Of a DNA stretch of 34,223 nt, positions 8,481 to 16,658 are shown in pieces. Source of the DNA: JBBREP01 sp036501845 (GTDB lineage: Bacteria; Actinomycetota; Acidimicrobiia; IMCC26256; PALSA-610); assembly GCA_036501845.1 (NCBI GenBank), contig DASXZO010000044.1:1-34223 (forward strand), read 5' to 3'. The notes under the pieces were generated by a model that did no database searches, was not told the DNA's origin, and worked only from the letters and a program-made list of their open reading frames with translations. Within the stretch, counting starts at the first letter, position 1; every line of letters starts with the position of its first letter. A program made the translations under genes and the position numbers.

Positions 8481-8660
8481 TCAGCAGTTGGGCTGCGGCA
8501 TGATCGCCGGGACCAGCCGCAGCTTCGGCTCGGTGCTCACCGCGGGTCGTGCCTGGCGGTGACGCCGGTCACGCCGGCGCCGCCCGAGCCGCTCCGCTGC
8601 GGCGTCGTCGAGGCGCTGCTGCAAGCGGTGGTCAACCATCTCGTACGGACTTGGATACAT
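8481..8660 (-). CDS. small basic hypothetical protein, 59 aa
   Basis: A 59-aa arginine-rich protein starting MYPSPYEMVDHRLQQRL, with a cluster of Arg near residue 34 and a proline/leucine tail. The ATG at 8660 is preceded by GGGAGCGAGCC, a good purine-rich ribosome-binding site, which supports it over an ATG 42 nt upstream. It ends 31 nt before the LAL regulator start and is probably cotranscribed with it. I do not recognise a characterised family. The opening resembles short hypothetical proteins common in actinobacteria, with an N-terminal amphipathic segment and a basic second half. A DNA- or ribosome-associated role is possible but unsupported. A shadow ORF is the main alternative. Confidence 0.5.
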   Translation of the reverse strand: MYPSPYEMVDHRLQQRLDDAAAERLGRRRRDRRHRQARPAVSTEPKLRLVPAIMPQPNC

Positions 8661-8791
8661 GGCTCGCTCCCTTCGCCCTCGTTGGCGTCCCTTTTCTTGC
8701 ACTTCAGATGATCGACCTAAGGCCCCTACCGGCGCATTGGGAGGAGTGCGTATTTCGAGAGTCCGCCCGACTCGGAGCGGGCATGCGTACG

Positions 8792-8823
8792 CCGCGATTT
8801 CGGGCGATTGCCCGGAATCGCGG
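8792..8823 (-). terminator. long hairpin downstream of the GDT1-family gene
   Basis: Arms 8792-8805 and 8810-8823 pair over 14 bp with one T/G mismatch around a 4-nt loop (GATT). The hairpin starts 18 nt after the stop of the GDT1-like gene on the minus strand. It lacks a downstream T-run, as is common for actinobacterial terminators, so termination is inferred from position and stem strength. It also separates the ECF-to-GDT1 gene run from the LAL/GH4 run. Confidence 0.55.
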
Positions 8824-8840
8824 CACGCGGAGGGCGTGCG

Positions 8841-9428
8841 TCAGCCCCGCACCGTCTCCACGAATGACACGATCGCCAAGGCCACGAGGATCACGCCGGT
8901 GAGCTGGCGCACCCGTTTCACGGGCACCCGGCGCATCAGCCCCTGACCGCTCAACACCGCGATCGCGGCCACCGTCCAGAGCGCCGCTGTGGCGCCGACA
9001 CCCACACTGATCGCGGAGTGGTAATGCGCGGCGAGGTTGGCGGTGAGGATCTGGGTGAGGTCGCCCCATTCGGCGATGAAGATCACCGAGAACGCGGTGA
9101 GCAGCACCTTGCCGTGATGCGCCGCCTCCTCCTCGTCGACGAGGCTCTCCTCGTTCTCCTTGCCCGCCTCCAGGAACGCCAGCACGGCACCGGCGATGAA
9201 CAGCACGGTCACGAATCCCTCGACCGCGCGATGGGGCAGCACCTTGAACAGGCCGACGCCGATCGTGGTGGCGATCGCAACATGCACGAGGAACGCGCTG
9301 GCCGCCCCGAGCCACACCAGGCCCGGATGGCCGCGCGACGAGAGCACGAGCGACGCGAACATCGTCTTGTCGGGAAGCTCGCCCACAAAGATCACGGGGA
9401 ACACCGCGACCGCAATCGCCAGACTCAC
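8841..9428 (-). CDS. GDT1/TMEM165 (UPF0016) family cation exchanger
   Basis: A 195-aa membrane protein with six hydrophobic segments and the two family signatures. The first is GELPDKT with Glu17-Asp20-Lys21, and the second is AEWGDLTQ with Glu120-Asp123. These E-x-x-D motifs form the metal-binding core in the GDT1/TMEM165 family, whose members exchange Mn2+ or Ca2+ for H+. The central loop is acidic and contains two His (KENEESLVDEEEAAHH, near 90-105). The GTG start at 9428 overlaps the TGA of the DUF2784 gene by 4 nt (GTGA), with AGGGGAG upstream. It is the last gene of its run and is followed by a strong hairpin. Manganese export is the likeliest role by family; direction and ion are not shown by the sequence. 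Confidence 0.92.
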   Translation of the reverse strand: MSLAIAVAVFPVIFVGELPDKTMFASLVLSSRGHPGLVWLGAASAFLVHVAIATTIGVGLFKVLPHRAVEGFVTVLFIAGAVLAFLEAGKENEESLVDEEEAAHHGKVLLTAFSVIFIAEWGDLTQILTANLAAHYHSAISVGVGATAALWTVAAIAVLSGQGLMRRVPVKRVRQLTGVILVALAIVSFVETVRG

Positions 9429-9823
9429 CGAGTGGGTCTCCCCTCGGCGGCGGCGAGTGAAGCCTGCGAGCTACCCACAGCGCGGCGCCGGCGCCGGGCC
9501 AGCAGCACGTACGAGACGATGATGCACGCACCGAAGATGAGCTGCACCACCCACTGATATCCCGTCGGATACACGCGACCGGTGAAGTACTGATCGATGA
9601 AGCCCTTGGTGTACGGGTGACCGGCGCGGCGGCGGAAGTATTGCTCCCACGTGGTGAGCGGGCAGTCGAAGTTGATGGTGATGCTCACCAGCGCGATCGC
9701 GATGGCGACGGCGTGGGCCCAGATCACACGCGGCCAGCGCCAGGCGATGAACCCACCTGTCGGGATGAACACCACGAACGCCACGTGCACTACCCACACC
9801 AGATCGGCGAGGAGCGTCCACAT
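9425..9823 (-). CDS. DUF2784 family small membrane protein
   Basis: A 132-aa protein with about four hydrophobic segments that matches the DUF2784 pattern. It opens with LLADLVWVVHVAFVVFI, then has an aromatic GGFIAWRW stretch and the recognisable core FDCPLTTWEQYFRRRAG followed by YTKGFIDQYF and VYPTGYQW. The tail is basic (LLARRRRRA), so the C-terminus is likely cytoplasmic by the positive-inside rule. Function is unknown for the family. The ATG at 9823 lies 24 nt after the stop of the RidA-like gene, and its stop overlaps the GDT1 start, so it is translated from the same message as those genes. Confidence 0.88.
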   Translation of the reverse strand: MWTLLADLVWVVHVAFVVFIPTGGFIAWRWPRVIWAHAVAIAIALVSITINFDCPLTTWEQYFRRRAGHPYTKGFIDQYFTGRVYPTGYQWVVQLIFGACIIVSYVLLARRRRRAVGSSQASLAAAEGRPTR

Positions 9824-9847
9824 GACGGACCGCGACCGCGCGCTCGC

Positions 9848-10324
9848 TCAACGACTCGCGGCGAGTGCGAGCGCCACCTCGACCTCGATCTCGACGGCCC
9901 CACCGCGCGGCAACGCGGCCACGCCGATCGCGGAGCGTGAGTGCCGCCCGGCGACGCCGAACACCTCGTGCAACAACTTCGACGCGCCGTCGACTACCGC
10001 GGGCTGCGCGTCGAAGCCGGGCGCGCTCGCCACGAAGCCCAACACCGTGAGCACGCGGTCGATGCGATCGAGCGACCCCAACTCGGCTCGTAACACCGAC
10101 AGCGCGTTCAGCGCGCACCAGCGCGCGGCGTCGGCACCGGCATCGACACTCAAGTCGGCGCCGAGCACACCCTGCAGCACGCGGCCCTCGTGATCGCGCG
10201 GCAACTGGCCCGAAGTGCGCGCCCGGCCGTCGTGCACGACCACCGCGTCGAGCGGATCGTGCGGCGGGTACGGCCCGGGCAGGGAGAGGCCGAGATCCAC
10301 GAGGCGTTGCTCGAAACCGGTCAC
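9848..10324 (-). CDS. RidA/YjgF/UK114 family protein
   Basis: A 158-aa member of the RidA superfamily, of the longer (about 150 aa) subgroup. The typical opening FEQRLVDLGLSLPGPYPP is followed by AVVHDGRARTSGQLPRDHEG, the helix AARWCALNALSVLRAELGSLDRIDRVLTVLGFVAS and the C-terminal RSAIGVAALPRGGAVEIEVEV. RidA proper deaminates enamine/imine intermediates made by PLP enzymes. The catalytic Arg of true RidA sits in an R-[AS] pair near position 105, whereas here the final part reads HSRSAIGVAALP, which is compatible but not decisive. The GTG at 10324 was chosen because homology begins there; an ATG at 10411 would overlap the hydrolase gene by 32 nt. Confidence 0.88.
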   Translation of the reverse strand: MTGFEQRLVDLGLSLPGPYPPHDPLDAVVVHDGRARTSGQLPRDHEGRVLQGVLGADLSVDAGADAARWCALNALSVLRAELGSLDRIDRVLTVLGFVASAPGFDAQPAVVDGASKLLHEVFGVAGRHSRSAIGVAALPRGGAVEIEVEVALALAASR

Positions 10325-10379
10325 GCTCGCAACGTATCCCGATGGGTCGGCGAGTAGCGGCCACGCCCCAGCGTGCGCG

Positions 10380-11405
10380 TCAGAGGTGTTCGGCCAGGAA
10401 GTCGTAGGCACGCGTGCCGTGCCACGAGTGCGGCCCTTCGAACACGTCGTGCTCGAGCCGCGCGCCCGCGTCGAACGCCTCGTACACGCTGCGAAGAGAC
10501 GCCACCGTCGCCCGCGCCGCGTCGACCGGGAAGATGAGATCCTCGGTGCCCGTCTCGGCGAGCAACGCCCGCGGCGCGATCAGCGCGCCGATGTCGACGT
10601 GCTCGAGCTCGCCGAGCTGATCCCACATCACCTGCGAACCGCACATGTTGTAGGGCATGCGGTGCGCAGCCGCCCACGACGACAGGTAGCCCGACACCAC
10701 CGCGGCGCGCACCCGCTCGTCGACCGCGGCGGTGAACAGCGTCATCGTGCCTCCGTACGACAAGCCGCACGCGCCGACGCGGTCAGCGTCCACGAGCGGA
10801 TGCTCGCACAGCATGTCGAGTGATCGCTGGAGGTCCCAGAGGTTCTGCGCGAGTGGGTTGGTGCCGGCCATCACCGCACACACCAGGTTCCAGTCGCAGT
10901 CGTAACGGCGGCTCGACGGGTCCCACTGCGGGTCTTGGCGCTCACCGAAGCAACGCAGGTCGGGGGCGAGCACCACGAAGCCCCGGCACGCCAGTTCGTG
11001 GCCGTAGGCGCCGTTGTACCCGGTGATCTCGTCGCGCTTGTTCGCGTCGCCGTCGTCGATGTCGCACACCATCGACTTGCCCTCGCCGTGCCCGTGAATC
11101 GCGAGCACGGCGGGGCCGGGCGGCGCGCCTTCGCGCTCGTGCGGCACGAGCAAGTACGCGGGCACCGACATCGTGCTCTCGGTGTCGTACACGATCCGGT
11201 CGCGGCGGTAGTGCTCGCACTCGACCGATTCGGTCACTTCAACGGCGAGAGGAACTCGCTCGGGATGCGCACCGAGGAGCTGCGCGAGCCGCGAGCGCGT
11301 GGCGTCGCGCCACTCGTCGAGCGAGTCGGGTGCTGCCGCGCGCGTGCGCGTCGCTTCGGCGAGGCGGAGCTGCCAGTAAGCCCACGGTGAGAAGTTGCGA
11401 GCCAC
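10380..11405 (-). CDS. alpha/beta hydrolase (acetyl-xylan-esterase/dienelactone-hydrolase-like)
   Basis: A 341-aa alpha/beta-hydrolase with a full catalytic triad: Ser216 in GLSYGG (214-219), Asp289 in GTEDLIFP and His326 in GPHSWHG. The oxyanion region is AIHGHGEGKS near 103-111. There is no signal peptide, so it acts in the cytoplasm, and the overall arrangement resembles cephalosporin-C deacetylase/acetyl-xylan-esterase relatives. The GTG start at 11405 lies 8 nt after the stop of the ThuA-like gene. ThuA-like proteins and esterases of this type often occur with carbohydrate genes, so deacylation of a sugar or glycoside is a plausible job. The actual substrate cannot be read here. Confidence 0.85.
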   Translation of the reverse strand: MARNFSPWAYWQLRLAEATRTRAAAPDSLDEWRDATRSRLAQLLGAHPERVPLAVEVTESVECEHYRRDRIVYDTESTMSVPAYLLVPHEREGAPPGPAVLAIHGHGEGKSMVCDIDDGDANKRDEITGYNGAYGHELACRGFVVLAPDLRCFGERQDPQWDPSSRRYDCDWNLVCAVMAGTNPLAQNLWDLQRSLDMLCEHPLVDADRVGACGLSYGGTMTLFTAAVDERVRAAVVSGYLSSWAAAHRMPYNMCGSQVMWDQLGELEHVDIGALIAPRALLAETGTEDLIFPVDAARATVASLRSVYEAFDAGARLEHDVFEGPHSWHGTRAYDFLAEHL

Positions 11406-11413
11406 GGGCGCGG

Positions 11414-12109
11414 TCAGTTGCCTTGGCCGAGCACCCAGCTCACGCCGCCGCTGAGATGCGCGAGGTACGTGGGCGATTCCCACGCTCCGGGGAAATGGCC
11501 GAGGCTTGTGGAGAACACGCGACCGTCGCGCTCGGTGAAGCACCACGAGAGCGGATAGCCGAACGGCGGCGGCGCCGCGCCCGGCGCGCTCAGGTCGAGC
11601 TCGCCGTCGCGCACGCGCAGCAACACCCGCGCGTCGTCGCGCAGATCGCGGAACTGGTATACCTCGTCGTGCCAGCGCCATTCGGCACCGAGCATGGAGC
11701 ACGCCGGGTGATCGGGCTCGCACACGTCGAGCGTGACGGTCTGCGTCCATGGGTGACCGTCGAAGCGCGCGCCCACCACCGTGCCGTAGTCGGGCCATCC
11801 GTAACAGCTGTCGGTGGCCGCGTGGATCGCGATCACGCCCAGGTCGCCGGAGCGCAGGCGTGACACGATCGCGGCCCGCTGGTGCGCGGTCCACGGCGTC
11901 TCGCCGATGGTGAACAGCGCGAGCACACGCGCGTCGTGCAATGCGGTCTGTTCGAGCCGGCGCACATCGGTGACTGCTGTGGACGTGAGACCGTGCAGAC
12001 CCGCGATCTGCGCGAGCGCCCGTTCGGCCTGGCCGAGGACGCCGTGCACACCGGCCGGTCCGGTGGCGTAGGGCGCGGTCTGGGTGATGAACAGGAGCTC
12101 GCCGGGCAT
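11414..12109 (-). CDS. ThuA-like domain protein
   Basis: A 231-aa protein with the class-I glutamine-amidotransferase-like fold of ThuA (trehalose-utilisation) proteins. The diagnostic core is GVIAIHAATDSCYGWPDYG followed by VVGARFDGHPW, near residues 91-121. Further family features are the acidic DEVYQF motif and the ending FSTSLGHFPGAWESPTYLAHLSGGVSWVLG. Biochemistry of the family is poorly known; ThuA takes part in 3-keto-trehalose/sugar catabolism in rhizobia. It starts with ATG at 12109, 55 nt after the ECF ATPase gene, and is followed closely by the hydrolase. Whether it relates to the otsA/otsB locus 10 kb away is unproven. Confidence 0.9.
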   Translation of the reverse strand: MPGELLFITQTAPYATGPAGVHGVLGQAERALAQIAGLHGLTSTAVTDVRRLEQTALHDARVLALFTIGETPWTAHQRAAIVSRLRSGDLGVIAIHAATDSCYGWPDYGTVVGARFDGHPWTQTVTLDVCEPDHPACSMLGAEWRWHDEVYQFRDLRDDARVLLRVRDGELDLSAPGAAPPPFGYPLSWCFTERDGRVFSTSLGHFPGAWESPTYLAHLSGGVSWVLGQGN

Positions 12110-12164
12110 TCCGGGACGGTACCGCGCGCGCGAACGGCGATGCCTGGCGACTTTCTATGTGTTC

Positions 12165-13097
12165 CTACGTGCTCGTCGTCACTCGGCCGGCGGGCGCGTT
12201 GTCCTCGGGCGCGCCGGCGTGCTGGTGGTGTTCATGCTCTTCGTGCTGTGCGTGATGCTCGATGCCATGTTCGTGCACGTGGACCACTGCACCGTGGCGG
12301 TGCGCATGATCGTGGATCAGGTTCACGTTGCGCAGCAGCGCGCGATCGCGCAGGATCGCGCTCGGAAGGCCTTCACACACGATGTGGTGCGCTTCGTCGA
12401 ACACGCAGCAGCGGTCGGCGATGCGCTCCAACGTGTCGAGGTCGTGTGTGGCCAGCACGATCGTCTTCCCGGCCGCGCCGAGCTGCTCGATGAGCTCGAC
12501 CAGCCAGTCCTGGGTGCGCGGGTCGAGCGCGGCAGTGGGTTCGTCGAACAGCAGCACGTCGGGGTTCATCACGAGCACCGACGCGATCGCCACTCGCTTC
12601 TTCTGGCCACCGGAGAGTTGGTACGGCGCGCGATCGGCGAGGTCGGCGATGTCGAGCATGCGCAAGGTGTCGTCGACTCGGGTATCGACGTCGGCCGGCG
12701 CCATGCCCATGTGCAGCGGACCGAACGCGATCTCCTCGCGCACCGTGGGTGAGAACACCTGGGCATCGGAATTCTGGAACACGAAGCCGACCCGGCTGCG
12801 GAACGCCTCGTGGAACTGCTCGTCGTCGAGCGACACTTCGGTCACCTCGTTGCCAAAGGCGCGGAAGCTGCCCGTCTCGGCGAACAACAAGCCGTCGAGA
12901 AGCTTGAGCAAGGTCGACTTGCCGCACCCGTTGGCTCCGAGCAACGCGAGCCGCTCGCCGCGCCGCACCGACAGCGACACGCCATCGAGCGCAGCAAAAC
13001 GATCGAGATAGCGGTACGACACCCCCTCGAGCGCGAACACGACGTCGTCGCGGGCATCGGCCTGCGGGCCGTCGGTATTCCGTTCAGTGAAACGCAC
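12165..13097 (-). CDS. ECF transporter ATPase (CbiO/NikO/EcfA-like) with His-rich tail
   Basis: A 310-aa ATP-binding subunit. Walker A is GANGCGKS at 54-61, the Q-loop is VFQNSDAQVFSPTV (about 106-119), the signature is LSGGQ at 161-165, Walker B is LLFDEP (182-187) and the H-loop is ATHD with His218. The VFQNxDxQxFSPTVxEExAFGP pattern is typical of energy-coupling-factor ATPases for cobalt/nickel. The unusual part is a C-terminal tail (residues 262-293) with 14 histidines among 32 residues, as in metal chaperones and Ni/Co handling proteins. The GTG start at 13097 overlaps the EcfT gene by 14 nt, so the pair is translationally coupled. Nickel, cobalt or zinc is the likely cargo. No CbiM/NikM or S-component is present in the window. 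Confidence 0.93.
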   Translation of the reverse strand: MRFTERNTDGPQADARDDVVFALEGVSYRYLDRFAALDGVSLSVRRGERLALLGANGCGKSTLLKLLDGLLFAETGSFRAFGNEVTEVSLDDEQFHEAFRSRVGFVFQNSDAQVFSPTVREEIAFGPLHMGMAPADVDTRVDDTLRMLDIADLADRAPYQLSGGQKKRVAIASVLVMNPDVLLFDEPTAALDPRTQDWLVELIEQLGAAGKTIVLATHDLDTLERIADRCCVFDEAHHIVCEGLPSAILRDRALLRNVNLIHDHAHRHGAVVHVHEHGIEHHAQHEEHEHHQHAGAPEDNAPAGRVTTST

Positions 13098-14019
13098 GGT
13101 CGACTCCGATCAAGGCGGCTGCGAGCGCGAGGCACGACGCGAGCCACATCACGTCGGCGGTCGTGATGCGCGGCACGCGCAGCGTGTAGGTCTCGCCCCG
13201 GTACCCGCGAGCGATCATTGCGAGGTGCACTTCTTCCGACAGTGCGTGGGTCTTGGCGAAGAGCGCGCCGGCCGATGCCGCCACATCGGCACGAGCCCGT
13301 TTCGTATCGCGGTCGACTCGCACCATGCGCGCTTTGCGCGCCATGTACATGTCGTCGACGGTGTCGAGGAGATGGAACGTGTAGCGATACGCCATTGCGA
13401 GCACCTGCACGAACAGCTTCGGCACGAACAGGCCGCGCAGACCGCCGAGCAAGTCGTTCCAGCGAGTGGTGAGGGTCACCAGCACGACGAGCGAGATCGA
13501 CACTGCGACCCGCAGCACGATGCGTGCCGCGGCGGTGAGGCCCTGGCTCGTGAGACCGAGCCGGTAGCCGAACCAGGTTCCCAGCGGCACGACCACATGT
13601 CCGTGGGTGACCACGTTGAGCGTTGCTGGCAACACCACGAGGCCGGTGAAAAGGGGCACGAACAGCCACACCCGGAGCACGAATGCGCGCACCGACACTC
13701 GCGACGCGCCAGCCACCGCGAGCACCGCCGCATAGAGCGCCACGAACACGAACAGGTTCCGCACGAAGGCCGCGGCGACGAGCAGAGCCAACGTTGACGC
13801 GGCCTTGATCCTTGGATCGAGGCGCTGGAGCAGGCCGGGCTGAGCAGCAACGTCATCGGCGCCGAGCGCCCGGCGCAACGCGCCCGACAGACCACGCACC
13901 GTCTTCTCCACGTAGCTGCCGCGCTGGCGTCGACCGACACAGCCACACGGGCACAGGCTGGGCTCGCCGCGCACCAACCAGTCGGGTGCCGTCCCGTGCT
14001 CGCCGGCCTCGCCCTGCAC
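13084..14019 (-). CDS. ECF transporter transmembrane component (CbiQ/NikQ/EcfT-like) with CPCGC N-terminal motif
   Basis: A 311-aa membrane coupling protein. A soluble N-terminus of about 70 residues carries SLCPCGCVGRRQRGSYVEKT (Cys23, Cys25, Cys27), followed by RLDPRIKAASTLALL, the conserved entry into the EcfT membrane domain. Four to five hydrophobic segments follow, then the basic cytoplasmic helices (AMAYRYTFHLLDTVDDMYMARKARMVR and a C-terminal MIARGYRGE). The Ala-Arg-Gly motif ARG in IARGYRG is the ATPase-coupling element of the family. GTG 14019 was chosen for GGGAG at 14027-14031, seven bases upstream; an in-frame ATG at 14076 has no such site. The 274-nt region upstream separates it from a divergent gene and shows no recognisable cobalamin or NiCo riboswitch. 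Confidence 0.87.
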   Translation of the reverse strand: MQGEAGEHGTAPDWLVRGEPSLCPCGCVGRRQRGSYVEKTVRGLSGALRRALGADDVAAQPGLLQRLDPRIKAASTLALLVAAAFVRNLFVFVALYAAVLAVAGASRVSVRAFVLRVWLFVPLFTGLVVLPATLNVVTHGHVVVPLGTWFGYRLGLTSQGLTAAARIVLRVAVSISLVVLVTLTTRWNDLLGGLRGLFVPKLFVQVLAMAYRYTFHLLDTVDDMYMARKARMVRVDRDTKRARADVAASAGALFAKTHALSEEVHLAMIARGYRGETYTLRVPRITTADVMWLASCLALAAALIGVDRAFH

Positions 14020-14293
14020 TCTCGTGCTCCCGTCGTCGCCGCACTGGCGCGCCGGGCGTTCGTGTGCACCCAGCATCCGTTGTTCGGAGCGATGGCGCGC
14101 GCCGGATCAGCCTGAGAACACCACCCATGGCTGTGACCGGCGTCGCCGTACGCTTCCACAGGCGCAACATGACCCGCTTCGTGCCCCATCTGTTCGTAGG
14201 ATGACCAGCACTGTGCGCGCCGACCACCCCGGCCCACCCACCCGCGCCGCAACGCGCTTCGAGCGCTCTCGAGCCCACCCGCACGGAGGATCT

Positions 14294-16645
14294 GTGCGCC
14301 GTCGTCCCGTCGCCGCTCTCACTGCCCTGCTGACCGCCCTCGCCGGGTGCGTCGCATTCGCCGCCGGAACCGCGCGCACCGTGGCAAGCGCTCCCGCAGC
14401 GCGCGCGGCCACTGCAGTGACGCAGTTCAACGGCAAGAGCTCAGACCGGGCTGCACCGTCGTGCTGGGCGATCAAGCAGTCGTTCCCGTCGAGCACGAGC
14501 GGCCTCTACTGGCTGCTCACGCCCACGCTCGTGCGGCCGCAGGTGTTCTCTTGCGACATGACCACTGACGGCGGCGGCTGGGAGCTCATCGCCCGGGGTC
14601 GTGACGGTTGGTCGTTCTCGTACGCGGGGCAGGGCACGGCCTCGACCGTCGCGCTCACGCCCACGGGCACGGACGCGTTCGCGCCGGCGACGTTGCCGTC
14701 AGCCACGGTCGACGGGCTCCTCGACGGGCACGCGCCGTCGACCGCGTTCGACGGTTTCCGTGTGCGCCGCGCCACGAACAGCGCAGGCACCACTTGGCAG
14801 GAAGCGCGCATCCACTTCGCGTTCCTCGACCACTTCACGTGGGAATGGGAGCTCGGCCAACCGCTCACGACGGTGAGCTTCGGCTCGAACACGCAGACGG
14901 TCGGGCCGCAGACCACGCACTTCACCGGCAGCACGTACGACGCACGCATCGACAGTGCGTGGCAGCTCATCCATACCGGCGTGTTGACGAACCACAACCA
15001 GCGCAAAGGCTTCGCGTACGGCTCGTCGGTGCACGGCTCCTCGTCGTCGGCGTCATATCTGTGGGCACCCTCGAACGACCCGAGCGGCTCGTATGCCTTG
15101 CCGTTCACGCAGGTGTACATCCGGCCGCACCTCGGTGACGCCGATGTGCATTTCGCCACGATTCCCACATCGGGCCTCGCCGCGCAGCCAGTGGCGCCGA
15201 CACCGAGCAGCATCCCGCAGAAGATGGACTGGGGCGTCGGCATCCCGCAGATCCCCAGCAACGACCCCGATCCCGACGGCACTGCACTCGTGTACGCGCT
15301 CGCGCAGATCGGCAACACGATGTATGTGGGCGGCAAGTTCGAGCGGGTGCTGCACCACAGCACGGGCACCTACGCCGTGCAGCCCTGGCTGGCCGCGTTC
15401 AACCTGGACACCGGCGTATGGGTGCGCACGTTCCTGCCGCAACTCGACGGCGCGGTGTTCGACCTCGCGGCCACGCCCGACAACAAGCTGCTCGTGGCCG
15501 GCAACTTCACGAACATCGACGGCGTGTCCAACACCGCGGGCCTCGCCGAAATTGATCCCGGCACGGGCCAGCCTGTGGGTGGATGGCAGGCGTCGCTCTC
15601 GGGTCCGAAGTTCAACAGTGTCGGCGCGGCGTATGCGCGCGCGATCTACATCGGCAGCGACAACAACGTGTACGTCGCCGGTGACTTCAAGACGGTGACG
15701 GGGTCGTCGCAGACCGTCACCACCGGCGGCATCGCGCGCGTCGCACTCGCCGACGGCAATCCCGACACCACGTGGCACCCGTTCGCGAACGCCACGGTGA
15801 TGGACGTCCAGCCGAGCAACGACGGCACGCGCGTTTACGTGGCCGGCAACTTCTCCAAGATCGGCTCGAACAACACCAATGGCGCGGCCGGGTCGTACGA
15901 CGACGGCGTGGCCGTGCTCGACCCGTCGACGGGCCTGCCCGATACGAGCTTTGTGTCGATGCACAACACGCAACCGACACACGGTCAGGACGCGGTGACC
16001 GAGACGCCCACGTTGTTCGTGCACGGTGGGCAGCAGTGGTGGATCGCTGGTTACGACAAATCGAACCTGTCGTTCGTGCGCGGCTCCGTGGAGCAACCGC
16101 ACGGCGACATCCAAGTGTTGCAGTACGCCAACGGCCTCGTGTTCGGCGGCTGCCATTGCGGCACCGCAGTCACGTACCAGGACTATCCGCAGCAGTACAC
16201 CCGCGCGGATTCGATCGACTGGCTCGGCGCGTGGGACCCCACCACACTCGAACGGGTGCCGGCATTCGCGCCGCAGATCGGCGCGGTCACCCAGGGCGTA
16301 TGGGAGACCGCGGTCGACTCCGACCAGTGCCTGTGGGCCGGCGGTGACATCGACCACGGTCCGAGCACCAATGATTGGTTGTCGGGCTTCGCGCGCTTCT
16401 GCCCGCCCGACCTCACGGTGCCCACCACACCCGGTCCCGAGAGCGTGCACGACGGCATGCTGTGGTGGAACCGCTCGTACGACACCGGCGGCGGCACACC
16501 GAGCTACGAGATCCTGCGGAACGACCGCGTCGTCGCCATCACCGCGTCGAACCGCATCGTGCCGCCGGGGCACGGCCTCTACTTCGTGCGCGCGATCGAC
16601 GCGGCCGGCAACCGATCGGCGACCACCCGAGCCATTTGGGTGTAG
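14294..16645 (+). CDS. exported fibrinogen-like domain/beta-propeller protein
   Basis: A 783-aa exported protein. The signal region, residues 1 to about 40, is VRRRPVAALTALLTALAGC followed by more hydrophobic sequence and ARA-AT. LAGC at 16-19 could be a lipobox, but an SPase-I site near residue 39 fits as well. Next comes a fibrinogen-C-like domain (about 47-270) with CWAIKQSFPS, SGLYWL and FSCDMTTDGGGWELIARG. A repetitive propeller region follows (about 310-690; repeats such as MYVGGKF, LLVAGNFTNIDG, VYVAGDFKTVTG, VYVAGNFSKIG). The ending is fibronectin-III-like (YEILRNDR...YFVRAIDAAGNRS). GTG 14294 has GGAGG at 14285-14289. It is probably a surface adhesin or carbohydrate-binding protein; ligand unknown. 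It is transcribed divergently from the ECF genes. Confidence 0.85.
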   Translation: MRRRPVAALTALLTALAGCVAFAAGTARTVASAPAARAATAVTQFNGKSSDRAAPSCWAIKQSFPSSTSGLYWLLTPTLVRPQVFSCDMTTDGGGWELIARGRDGWSFSYAGQGTASTVALTPTGTDAFAPATLPSATVDGLLDGHAPSTAFDGFRVRRATNSAGTTWQEARIHFAFLDHFTWEWELGQPLTTVSFGSNTQTVGPQTTHFTGSTYDARIDSAWQLIHTGVLTNHNQRKGFAYGSSVHGSSSSASYLWAPSNDPSGSYALPFTQVYIRPHLGDADVHFATIPTSGLAAQPVAPTPSSIPQKMDWGVGIPQIPSNDPDPDGTALVYALAQIGNTMYVGGKFERVLHHSTGTYAVQPWLAAFNLDTGVWVRTFLPQLDGAVFDLAATPDNKLLVAGNFTNIDGVSNTAGLAEIDPGTGQPVGGWQASLSGPKFNSVGAAYARAIYIGSDNNVYVAGDFKTVTGSSQTVTTGGIARVALADGNPDTTWHPFANATVMDVQPSNDGTRVYVAGNFSKIGSNNTNGAAGSYDDGVAVLDPSTGLPDTSFVSMHNTQPTHGQDAVTETPTLFVHGGQQWWIAGYDKSNLSFVRGSVEQPHGDIQVLQYANGLVFGGCHCGTAVTYQDYPQQYTRADSIDWLGAWDPTTLERVPAFAPQIGAVTQGVWETAVDSDQCLWAGGDIDHGPSTNDWLSGFARFCPPDLTVPTTPGPESVHDGMLWWNRSYDTGGGTPSYEILRNDRVVAITASNRIVPPGHGLYFVRAIDAAGNRSATTRAIWV

Positions 16646-16658
16646 CGACGCGCCACCG

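Noticed and set aside
9425..9560. yybP-ykoY manganese riboswitch upstream of the GDT1 gene
   Set aside because: The GDT1 start overlaps the preceding gene, so there is no leader to hold one.
14020..14293. Cobalamin or NiCo riboswitch upstream of the ECF T component
   Set aside because: No B12-box or NiCo GGGACAG-type core could be found on the minus strand.
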